From Planctomycetaceae bacterium (GTDB taxonomy: Bacteria; Planctomycetota; Planctomycetia; Planctomycetales; Planctomycetaceae), in contig JAGQPW010000026.1 in assembly GCA_020426515.1 (NCBI GenBank), positions 1-46,547 of the forward strand: a stretch of DNA of 46,547 nucleotides, given 5' to 3'. The notes under the pieces are model-generated. The model worked only from the letters and a program-made list of their open reading frames with translations. It ran no database searches and was not told the origin of the DNA. Both the position numbers and the translations under genes were made by a program. Shown here one piece after another: positions 1-12,000 of this stretch (the first letter of the stretch is position 1; the number at the start of each line of letters is the position of its first letter).

Positions 1-3000
1 TACGGCACTGGGACGTATGAGCAGAACCTGGGTGAGTATCTGGGGTACGGGACGTACACCATCGGCGTCCGGGCGGTTGAGTACCCGGAGACCGGCGCCC
101 CGAGCGTCGCCAGTAACTGGACGTCGCTGACGTTCACCTACGCGCCGCCGCCAAACGATCCTCCAGTGATCGAGAACCTGGAGCTGATCAATGACACCGA
201 CACTCCCGATGACCTGAGCACGAGCGATCCCCGGATCGGGTTCACGCTCACGGACGTCAACCCCAGCTATTACTACGACCTGCAATTCGACACCAACGGG
301 GACGGGAACGCCGACTTCACGAGCTATGCCTACGGCACCGGCACGTACGAGCAGAACCTGGGCGAGTACCTGGGCTACGGGACGTACACCATTGGCGTCC
401 GCGCAGTCGAGTATCCCGACTCCGGCGCGCCTAGCGTGGCCAGCGCGTGGTCCAGCCTGACGTTCACGTACGCACCGCCGTACAGCGAGCCACCGGTGAT
501 CAGCAGCCTGGGCCTGGTCAACGACACCGACACCCCTGGTGACCTGAGCACCAGTGATCCGCGGATCGGGTTCACATTGAGTGACTCGACTCCCGGTTAC
601 TACTACGAGCTGCAGTTCGACATCAATGGCGATGGCTACTCCGACCTCAGCAGTGATGCGTACGGACCTGGCAGCTACCAGCAGAATCTGAGCGGCTATC
701 TGGGCTATGGTGAACAGACCGTCTCGGTGCGGGCCATCGTGTATCGGGACATGGCTCCCAGCGCCACGGGGGCCTGGGTCTCCTTAACGTTCACACTGGC
801 CCCGCCGCACAATGATCCGCCAGTCATCGAAAACCTGGGACTGGTGAGTGACCCCGATGCTGACCTGAGTACTTCTGATCCCCGGATCAGCTTCATGCTG
901 AGTGATCCCAATCCGAGTTATTATTACTACCTCGAAGTCGACACCAACGGAGATGGTTCCGCGGACCTGACCGACTCGGCGTACGGTCCGGGAAATTCCC
1001 AGCAGGACCTGAGTGGCTATCTGGGGTACGGGACGCACACCATCGCGGTCCGCGCCATCGAATACCCAGAGTCCGGAGCGCCCAGTGTGGCCAGTGCGTG
1101 GACCAGCCTCACATTCACGTACGCCCCACCCCCGAACGATCCACCGGTGATCGCGAATCTCGGGCTGGTGAACGATCCGGACGCCGACCTGAGCACCAGT
1201 GATCCGCGGATCGGGTTCACGCTCATGGATGTGAACCCCAGCTACTATTACGACCTGCAGTTCGACACCAACGGCGATGGTTCCGCCGACTTCACGAACT
1301 CCGCTTACGGGACGGGGACGTACGAGCAGAACCTGGGTGAGTACCTGGGCTACGGCACCTACACGATCTCGATCCGAGCCATCGAATACCCGGACATGGC
1401 GCCCAGCGTCACCGGAGAGTGGACCTCGCTGACGTTCACCTATGCACCATCCTCGAACGCCGCCCCCACGCTCAGCGGCCTGGGTCTGGTCAACGGGACC
1501 ACGGACTCCGAAGGCGGACTGTTCACCGAGGATGGTCTGCTCACGTTCAGCATCGACGATGCGGACGGGGACATGGTGACCTCCTACCTGGTGGAGCTCG
1601 ATCCCTACGGCGAGGGCATGTCCTCCAGCTGGTCGGTCTCCGGCACCGGGACGCACCAGTTGAACCTGACCAGCGATCCCCTGTACCTGGGTTATGGGAG
1701 CTACCCGTTCCGGATGCGGGTCCGCGAGTATGACGGCGAGATGTCAGGGGATCCCAGTGAGTGGACCTCACTGACGTTCACTTACGCCGAGCCGAACAGC
1801 GAACCGCCGCCGCCGAACGCTCCCCCCGTGATTGCGAACCTGGTTCTGGTCAATGATCCTGACTCCGACCTGAACACCAGCGATCCCCGGATCAGCTTCG
1901 TGCTCAACGATGCCGATCCGAGCTATTACTACGCGCTGGAGATCGACACCAATGGCGATGGCTACGCGGACCTCTCCGAGTCGGCCTCCGGTCCCGGCAC
2001 ATACCAACAGGATCTGAGCGGCTACCTGGGCTACGGCACTCACACGATCTCGGTGCGCGCCATCGAATATCCCGACATGGCGCCCAGCGTCACCGGGGCC
2101 TGGGTCGCGCTGACGTTCACCTACGCCGCTCCATACAACGCCACCCCCACGCTCAGCGGCCTGGGTCTGGTCAACGGGACCACGGACTCCGAAGGCGGGC
2201 TGGTCACCGAGGATGGATTGATCACGTTCAGCATCGACGATGCGGACGGGGACATGATGACCTCCTACCTGGTGGAGCTCGATCCCCTCGGCGACGGCAT
2301 GTCCACCAGCTGGTGGGTCTCCGGGACCGGCGTGCACCAGCTGAACCTGAAGAGCGAGCCCACCTATCTGGCTGACGGGAGCTATCCGTTCCGGATGCGG
2401 ATCCGCGAGTATGATGGCGAACAGTCCGGCGAGGCCAGTGAGTGGAGTTCACTGACGTTCACCCTGGGACCGCTGGACACGGCACCGCCCGTGATCAGTG
2501 GCTTAGCTCAAGTGAGCGAGACCCGCATTACGTTCACCCTGAACAGTATTGAGTCCGGCTCCTACTACCTCATCGAGTTCGACACCAACGGCGATGGCTC
2601 GGCCGAGGCCAGCACCAGCATTTACGAGGCCGGTACGTACGAACAGGACTTGTCGGGCTACCTGGGCAACGGCGAAACCACTGTGGCGATCCGGAGCACC
2701 GAGTACTGGGACATGACCCCGATGGTCATCAGTTCCTGGACGACGCTGACGCTCACGTTTGAGCCCGTCGTCTCTGCTCCGATCATCAGCCACCTGGAAC
2801 TGGTCCACGACAGTGACACTCCCGGTGACTGGATCACGAGCGATGCCCGGATCCGCGTGACGCTCACGGATCCAGAACCTGGTTTCCTGTATGACATCGA
2901 GTTCGACACCAACGGCGACGGCATGGCCGACACCAGCCTGGATGTCACCGAACCGGGCACGTACGAATTCGACTTGGAGGGTTATCTCGGATACGGTCAG

Positions 3001-6000
3001 CACACCGTGTTTGTGCGGGCCACCAGGTACCAGTCGGGAGCCCCTGAGTCATACAGCAATTGGGATGCATTGACATTCACCCTGACGGTGCCGTCCAACA
3101 GCCCGCCCGTCGCCAATCCCGACTCGGTGTCCGTGGTGACCGGGGAGACGGTGCTCGTCGATGTGCTGCTCAACGATCTCGATCCGGAGGGCGCCAACAT
3201 CCGGCTGATCGGCGTCGGCACCGCGTCGTCTGGCAGCGTGCTGCTGAAACCGCGCATCGACGCGACTTACTGGAACGAGTGGCTGTCGCTGGGCCAGACG
3301 ATGTACCCCACGTTCGCGGAGTGGTGGGACGCTTCGTACAGCAACGAACTGGGACCGGCCTCCGCGCTGGCGTATGACGTGGAGTACACGGCCGCGCCGG
3401 AGTTCGCAGGCACGGTGCAGGTGACCTACACGATCGCGGACAGCGCGGGCGCGGTGACCGAGGGAATGGTGACGTTCGAGGTCACGCCGCCAGCGGTCAA
3501 TCAGGCCCCCGTCGCCGCTTCCGATTCTGTCTCGGCCTTACCGGAAGAGTCCATCACGATCCGCGTGTTGAGCAATGACTCCGATCCCGATGGGGACGCG
3601 TTGGCGATCAGCTCGGTCTCCACACCAGCCCACGGCACGGTAACCGTCCAATACTCGACGGAATTCGGTGAGGATGTCCTGGTTTATACGGCCGGGATCG
3701 CCGGGTTTGGGGAGGACTCCTTCACCTATGTGATTACCGACCCCGATGGGCAAACGGCCACCGCGACGGTCACGATCAACGAAGCGATCCCCATCCCCAA
3801 TACGCCTCCCGTCCTGCAGGCTGATGTCCGGAGTGTCAATGAGTACAGCTTGCTGATCCTGACTCCGTTGGCCAACGATCTGGATGCTGATGGAGATACC
3901 CTCGAAATTGTTTCTGTGACGCAACCCGTCGCCGGAGGGACCACGAAGATCCTGAAGGCCAATTCGGTCTATACCCAGGATCGGATTTTGTTTACGCCGG
4001 ATCGAACTATCTACGGCGATGTCACATTTACCTATTCCGTTTCTGACGGAGAGGCGATTGAAACGGCCACGATCACAGTGTCCGTAATCCGCTCTGCTCT
4101 GAACAACTCAGCCCCGGTCACGAAGTCTGATCAGATTTGGGCGGCGCTTGGCGAGACGGTGTTCATTCCCGTATTGCAGAACGACAGCGACGCTGATGAC
4201 ACCGAGCTGACACTGACGGGAATTCAAAATGTCCTGCACGGATCAGCGACCATCACCACCGGTACCATTACGTACGAACAGGGAGCAACGGTCACTGTCC
4301 AAGGGATCAGTTACACGGCCCACGCCGCTTTTTTCGCTGATGATCAGTTCACATACACCATCGCGGATAGCTTGGGAGCTACTGCGACGGGGAACGTCAC
4401 GGTCTACGTTTATGATCCCGCCGCCGCGCCACCCGCCGTCACCGATGATGTCGTTTCGCTGTACCAGGGCCAATCGATTGACATTGATGTGCTTGCAAAT
4501 GATGTCAGCGGCCTTCTGTTGGGATCGCTGGACGAGGTCGGTGTTGGCAGCGCTGAAGTTGTCATTGAAGACTCGCATCCAATCCTGAGATACACGGCTC
4601 CGACCGATGTCATTGGGGACCAACAGTTGACCTATTGGGTTAAGGACCCCAGCACCGGCGGGCGAACGTCCGGCCTGGTCACGGTGACCATCGAAGAACT
4701 GGCACTGCCAGACCTGGTCACCGATGAAGTCACGGTGATTGCTGGCAGCTCCACGCTGTTCGACCCGCTCGCCAACGACACCGATCCGTTTGGCGGTTCG
4801 CTCCAGCTGGTTGGCATCGGCAGTGGCGAGCACGCTCCCCAGAGCGGCCAGGCTTTGCTGGAGGTGGGAACTGACGGGATCACCCGCATCCGCTACTTCG
4901 CGAATCTCGGTGCCTGGCAGAGCGACGAATTCACCTACCTGGTGCGCGATGATTTCGGCCGCATCGTCGAAGGGACGGTCCAGGTCACGATCTCGACACT
5001 ACAGGACCTGGATCTGTGGTTGGACACGGAGATCCCGGGTGATCGCATCACCAACAATCCGACACTGATCGGACATGTCAGCGGCATGCAGGACATCAGT
5101 GAGACGGTCCCCGCTCCGCCGAGTGTGCTGGTGGAATTCGATCTCGATGGCGATGGCCTGGCCGATGACTCCCTGACGGTCACCATTGATTTCGCGGACG
5201 ACATTGTCGCGTTCGCGTACACGCCGACGGGACTGGGCTACGGGGAACATGTTGTCGCAGCGCGGACCACGGTGATCCATCCGGTCACGTCAGAGAGCAT
5301 CCAGTCTGACTGGATGACGACGACGTTCACACTGGCCCCTGCCGTGGCCCCCAGGATCGCCACCTTCTCGGAATACGTTCCCACATACGATGAGTCCGGC
5401 TCGGAAACTGGGACTGCCGAGGAATTTGTTCCACAACTCCGCCTGGCCGGAACGCTGTCGGGAGCGGCTGCGTTCGAGCGGGTGGAATTTGACCACGATG
5501 GGGATGGGCAGGTCGATGGCGACACCTACTCCGATGGCGAGGGCCGGTTTACCTATGATCCCACCGGCCTGCCCGAAGGGACGTCGCTGATTCGGGCCCG
5601 CAGCGCGGTACTGGATCGGGTCACGGGCGAAACGGTGGTCAGCGAGTGGGCTGAGTTCGCCGTGACCGTCGATCTGATTGATCCGCCGCTCGTGGCAGCC
5701 TTGTGGCTGGCCACCGATGTTCAGAATGCCAACGGAGTGACCTGGTCGTCCTCGCGTCCGCAGATTCAGGGTTCACTGGCATCCGGTACGTACGACTACG
5801 ATGAGTTCACCGGGGAACCGATCGGGGCCACGTTTGGTGCCTCGAACCCCATCAGCATTCCCGCGGCCGTCGACTATTCCCTGCTGACTCCCGAGACCAT
5901 CAATCCGTTGCTCGCCCGGGTGCTGATCGAATTTGATCACGATGGCGATGGTGTTGTGGACGGCAAAACGTGGTCCGACGTGGCCGGGCGGTTCAGCTAC

Positions 6001-9000
6001 TACGCCGTCGGGTTGACCGTCGGCACCCAGGCCATCCGGGCGCGGACTGTCGTCGTGGATCCGGAACAAGGGACGTCCGTCACGAGCGAGTGGTCGACCA
6101 TCGAGTTCGAACTGCTGGACCGGGGTCCACTGGCGGCCGTCGACACCAACACGCTCAGCCTCGCCACCACGGGCACAAACGGCCAGCCGACGGCCCCCCA
6201 ATTTGTGGGAACATTGACCGGGGAACGGAAAGCGGGCGCCATCGTGGAATTCTCCAACGATGGCGTCAACGTCGACTTCCGGGTCCTCACCGATGCCAAC
6301 GGAACGTTCACGTACACTCCCCCCGCCCTGGCCTACGGAGACGTCACCGCCTACTTCCGCACACAGACGTACGATTCCGTGGCCCACGCCAACGTGACCA
6401 GCGGCTGGGTCAGCTTCACGACGAACTACGCCCCCCCGGCCCATTCGATTTACTTGCTGGACACCACGGGCTCGTCGACTTCCGGGGAATCGGGAACCTC
6501 AGCGTCCTCCGATCCGGGATCCGAAATCACCGACGTCACCTACACCGACGCCATCACGGCGGCTCAGACGGCGTACAACAACACCGTCGCCACGGCGAAC
6601 AGCACTCTGGCCACCGCGCTGGCGCCGATCAATCAGGCCTACAACAGCGCTGTGGCGGATGCCGATGCCGCGCTGGCCAGCGCGTTGGCCAACAGTTCCT
6701 TTGACACGACTCAATTGAGTGTGAATCTGGACTGGCAGCCGGTGAATGTCAGCCTGCAATTGGCCGAACCACCGCTCCCGCCCGTCCCGCTCACCCGGGC
6801 GGACCAGGCGGTCAGCGCCAATCTCCCCGATTTGGATCTGGAAAACGATCCGCTGTACCAGCAGCAGTTCCAAGAGGCCGAGTCGCAGTACCAACAGGAC
6901 ACAGCACAAGCCTTGAATGACTTCAAGGCGGCGATGGGCCCCGCGTATGACACGCTGCTGAAGGCGGTCAACAAGGCCAGCAAGAACAAGAGCGATGCCG
7001 AGAAACAAGCCAAGAATGCACTTGATCTGGCCAAAGCGGCTGCTGAATCACTCTTTGTGCTTCAAACATCCCTGTCCAACGCGGCGTACGACTTGAAGTA
7101 CAATCCGTCCATTGCCGACGCGACCGCGCAAATGGAAGCACTGGTAGCGTTGCTGAATCTTTGGACCGAAGACAATTACCCACTCTACCAGGTTCAGCCC
7201 CCCGCCCATGAAAAGTGGATGGAGGACAGGCAGCAAGCCATCGCGTCCTGGTACGACATCGTCAACAGTGGGCTGGACAACGAGGCCATCGTGCAGGCAG
7301 CAGAGGAGATGATTGCTGTCTATCACGCGATCGACATGGAGTACTTCATCGCAGTCGTCGAAACCGGCTCCGAGATGACGTTGCAGTACGCAGCGGCGGA
7401 GAAGAACTACCGTGCGGGAACAGCGGCACTGCAGTTTCAAGTCGACTCCGCCACGGCCAATCGTGATCGAGACAAGGCCATCGCCGCCGCGGAACGCGGC
7501 TTTCTGCGGGATTCGGTCATTGCCGCAGCCGAAGCGCGGTACATGACCGCGCTGACGAATGCGGCGTTCAAGTTCGCGGAGGAGATTGCGACTCCCTCGG
7601 CCACTTACTCGGCGACGCTGCAGATGGAACTGGCGAAGTACAATGTTTCTGTGGCACAGGCCGAAGCCGCGCGAACGGAATCGCAGTTGACGCGCATGCA
7701 AGAACGCTTGGATGCCTGGGCCGCGGCGAATCCGGGTGCCCTGGCGGACTACCTGGCGGGGACGGACGGAGCGTTTGCGAAGAACAGTGCGACCGTCTTG
7801 GCGGCGAACTCCGATCAGATTGCGTACCTGGAAACGGTACAGACGCAAATGGCGGCCAGTTCTCAGGCGGTGGCCACGGCCCATGCCAACCAGATCAAGG
7901 CCGATACCAAGTCGTCCAAGGACTTTTCGCTTGGGATCATCTCCGCCTGGAAGGACTACAACAAGCAAATCCGCGAGTCGGAACGCGATGCCGCGAAGTC
8001 CAAGGCAGAAGCGGAGGCAACCAAAGCGATCGCCTTTGCGACATTTCGTCGCGATTACACCATCGCGGAAGCCGAAGCCAAGCAGTCCTTCATTTCCGAC
8101 TTCGTTGACCTGACGAAAGCCTATCGCAACGAATCGGCGACAAACTGGTCCGATAATCGCCGGGTGTCCTACCTGTCCGATCAGGTGTGGGAGGTTGTCT
8201 CTCCGAAAGCCGGTCATATCACCGGATATGTTCCCGGCCATTACTTTGTGTTACCTGGCGTTGGCTCACTGGTGAACGGCCCACTCAATCGGATCGACTT
8301 CACCACACTCTTGCCCTGGGAGAGCAGTTGGTTCGAGATTTCGAGTTCTGGCTACGACGAATCCGTCACTTGGCCCGCGGATGATCCCACAGCGTGGAGG
8401 GAAGCGCAGCTGGAACTCGACCTCGAGTATCAAGCCAACTACGGTCTGGAGCGGCTGATCCATCTGAGCAACCATGCGGACAATCTGGCCGAGTGGGCCT
8501 CCGGTCGGGTCGCCGCGACGGCAGCCTATTACACGACTGTGGCCACGGCTGACGCCGCGTTAGCCACGAAGAAAGCGACCGCATTGAAAACGTTTCAAAC
8601 TGCGGTCGCGGAGAAGTCCAGCACGTATGAGGAAGAGACCTTTGCTCACGCCAAGGCCTATGCCGATGCTGTCAACACCGCCGAACAAGCCCTGGCCAAT
8701 ACCAGCATCACCGCGGCGGAGCAGTCCGAGAAGGCGGCGGCCGATCGACAATCGGCCCTGCAGGTCGGCCTGGCGGCTGCGCAGACGGCCTTCACCTCAG
8801 CGATCACCGGCGAGTTCACCAGCACGCTGGCGAACTGGGCGGGTGGACTGGCGTCGGCGGCGTACGCCGCATTCGTAAACACGACCGCCACGGCTTCCGC
8901 AACTCAGGATGTCGCGGCAGCCGAAGCCGCTGAGGCGAACGCAGTCGCCACGGCCAGCATCAATGCCCAGAATGTCAAAACCCTGGCCGAGAACGCGGCC

Positions 9001-12000
9001 GCTGCCGATCGCGCCGATGTGGCTGCGGCGAAGGCCCAGCAGAATGGCTACATCGCGGCTGCCGAAGCAGCCACCACCAAACAAATCGCCGCTGGGTTCA
9101 GCTTCGCCACGCAGATCGCCACGGCCATCAGCACCCAGACGGTCGACGATACGGCGAGCAACCTGGCCTACGAACTGGCGCTGATTGCCCAGAAAGCCGC
9201 GTTGCAGAATGCCGTGGATCAGGCCGAGTGGAACCGAATCAAGGCCGATGCGGAAGCTGAGTACTACTGGTGGGCCGACGCCGTCTCTGACGAGCAACTC
9301 AACAACATCAAGTTGGGTAACCAGACACTCCGTGATCAGGCCTGGGTGGTCGCTCAGGTGGCCTACAACTCGTCCGCAGTTGTGAAGTATTCGGAGAATG
9401 CCAAGGCCAAGGTTGAGCATGCCAACGCGGCATCCAATACAGTCACCGGTGCCAATGGAGATCTCACCAAGAATGTGGCTCAGGCCAGCATTGACTATGC
9501 CAAGGACGTGAATGCCGCCGACAGCGGGTTCATCAACGCCACCCTGGCCAACGCCCAGGGCTACACCACCGGCCAACTGTCCACGATGCAGGGTTGGGAA
9601 GATGCCCTGGCCAATCAGGACATGGCGTTCATCAATGGACTGGCCACTGCGTCGGATGCTTACCAGTCAACGATGATCCAGAGTTCCCTGGCCTTCCAGT
9701 CCGGTCGGGCCGATGAGCGTCTGACTCAGATGCAGGACTGGTTTGGCACCGTCACCGGAGCCAACGGCAACCCCGCGCAAACGTCCATCGAGCAGATGGA
9801 GTACACCAGCGGCTACGAAGAGGGCATGGGTGAGTACAGCAACCAGCTCACCAGCGCGGGGACGGTCAACATCACGCCGGAACTGGCTCAGTTGCTCCTG
9901 GATCAGGCCACGGCCGATCGCAACTACATTGTGGATCGCACTGCAGCCACGGCGAGTCTCTACGGAGGCGGTACGGCGGGCGGCGGACTGCTGGGAGCCT
10001 CCAGCACTCTGCGATCGTCCCTACTTGCCGAATCCGTGGCAGCCGACTCCGCAATTCGCGGTGCCTCGTACGGCTACAACACCAGTCTGGTCAACCATCT
10101 GTTCAACACGGAAATCGCGTCGAACACCGCGTCGGCAGCCCTCACCAGCAGTCTGCTCGCCGCGTCTGGCGAGCGGGCTGTGCGGGACATCGATCAGCGA
10201 GTCTCCGCGTACCAACAGGCCAGTCAGGCCAACCTGGCTGCCGCGAACACCTCCGTCGATCAGGTTTCCAGTTGGATGACCAGTTCCAACCAGGCCTATC
10301 AGGCCGCTGCCGATGCGGGGGCGTTCTTCAATATCTACGCCAGCCCGTACAACAGCGGCACCAACCCCATCCTGCAGCCCAGGGCCACTCCGCAAACCAC
10401 TCAGGAAGTGGCCGATCCGACCGCTCCCGACCTGAGCCACCTCACCGGGGCGGGCGGGCTGGTCACCTGGCAGGATTCCAGCCAAGTCACCAACTACCAG
10501 GATCAGCTCAACACCCACAAAAGCTCGCTGCTGGGCAATCTCAACACCAGCCGGGTCAGCAGCCTCACGGGGCTGGGCACCATCCAGGCGGGCATGGCGG
10601 GCCAGCTCAACACCTCCCGGCAGCAGTTCAATGCCTCCAGCCAGTCGGCCTACACCGCCTACTACGATGCCATGGATGCCCTGCCGCAATTCAATTCTCC
10701 AGACGAGGTCACTGGCAAAACGCCCACGCAAACGTTCCTGGAGCAAAACAGCACCGCCCAGCGCAATCTGGTCGTCAACTCGCTCACGCATCAGCAAACG
10801 TACCTCACCAGCCTGACCTCGCTGGTGCAGTCCTACGAACAATCCACCGCCGCCAGTGCCACCACGCACACCACCGCCTACGCCCAGGCCCTGGCGACCT
10901 ATCAGGAAAGCACGCAGCTGCGTGAATACAACGCAGCTCAGGCCATTGCCAACAGCAGCGGACTCGCGGCCGATCAGCAGGCTGCTGCCGTTGCGCATGC
11001 CAGGTACATCTACACCCAGCAGTTCGCGGCGAACTTCGTCAATTACATCACGGCCACGGCCCAGGCCGAGGCCGCGTTCCAGTCGGCCCAAGTCGCCGCT
11101 CAAAACGCGCTGGCGCTGGCTCAAGCCTCGGAGTCGATCAGCCGCAGCGCTGAGGAGTTCGATGCCTACGCCGCAGGCAGCCTGGCGGAGCAGACCGCCC
11201 TGGATGGCTACGAGCAAACTACGCAGGCAGCCAGCCGCAGCGCCTCACGCAGTCAAACCGCCCAGGACTTTGCGCGACTCAATCAGCTCAGTTCGGCGCA
11301 GGCTGACTACGAAAGCAGTGCCTCGACCACCGTGGCCACTTCCGTCGCCAACTCCACGGCCAATTACTATGCCGTGTATGAGGGCGATTCGTACATGGCC
11401 AACTACAGTTCGGATTACAGCGAACTGGCGTCCCAAGTCAATCTGGACGCCGAACAAACCACACGCGACACAGCGTACGACGGCATCGACAATGCCTGGA
11501 TTGCCGAGACCTCCACGCGGAATCGCGATCTGAGCCTCACGCTCTCCTCGGCCCAGCACGCGGCCCAGGTTGCGTTGGGTACCGCGCAGGTGCAAACGCA
11601 AAGCCGCGTGGCCCAGGCGGCTCTCACCGAAGCGGCCAACCTGGTGGATGATGAGGCGGATTACGCCAATGCCCTGGCCGAGGCTCAGCAGGCCTACACG
11701 TTGGCCATGGGAGCCGCCAGTGCCAACTTCCAGCAGGGCCAACTCGCGGCCGAGGCCGCCGCCTACGGCGATCTGGCGACCAGCACCCAGCTCGTGTGGG
11801 CGCAGTTCAAGGCCGATGAAGCGAACGCCAAGTCCGCCGCGTTTGCCAGTGTCCGCAGCCAGTACGATGCCAACGCCACCGCCTACGCCGCACTGGAGCG
11901 GCAGTTGGCCACCGAGTTGACCACCCTGTACACCACCTCGATGGCCGATGTCCTCAGCGCGGAAGGAGCCCGCCTGACCGCGCTGGAATCGGCCGCCACG

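Noticed and set aside
784..1656. Long minus-strand open frame (and many like it) opposite the giant genes
   Set aside because: It is the mirror of a GC-rich repeat-coding region; the translation is low-complexity, has no domain and repeats with the same period as the coding repeats on the plus strand.
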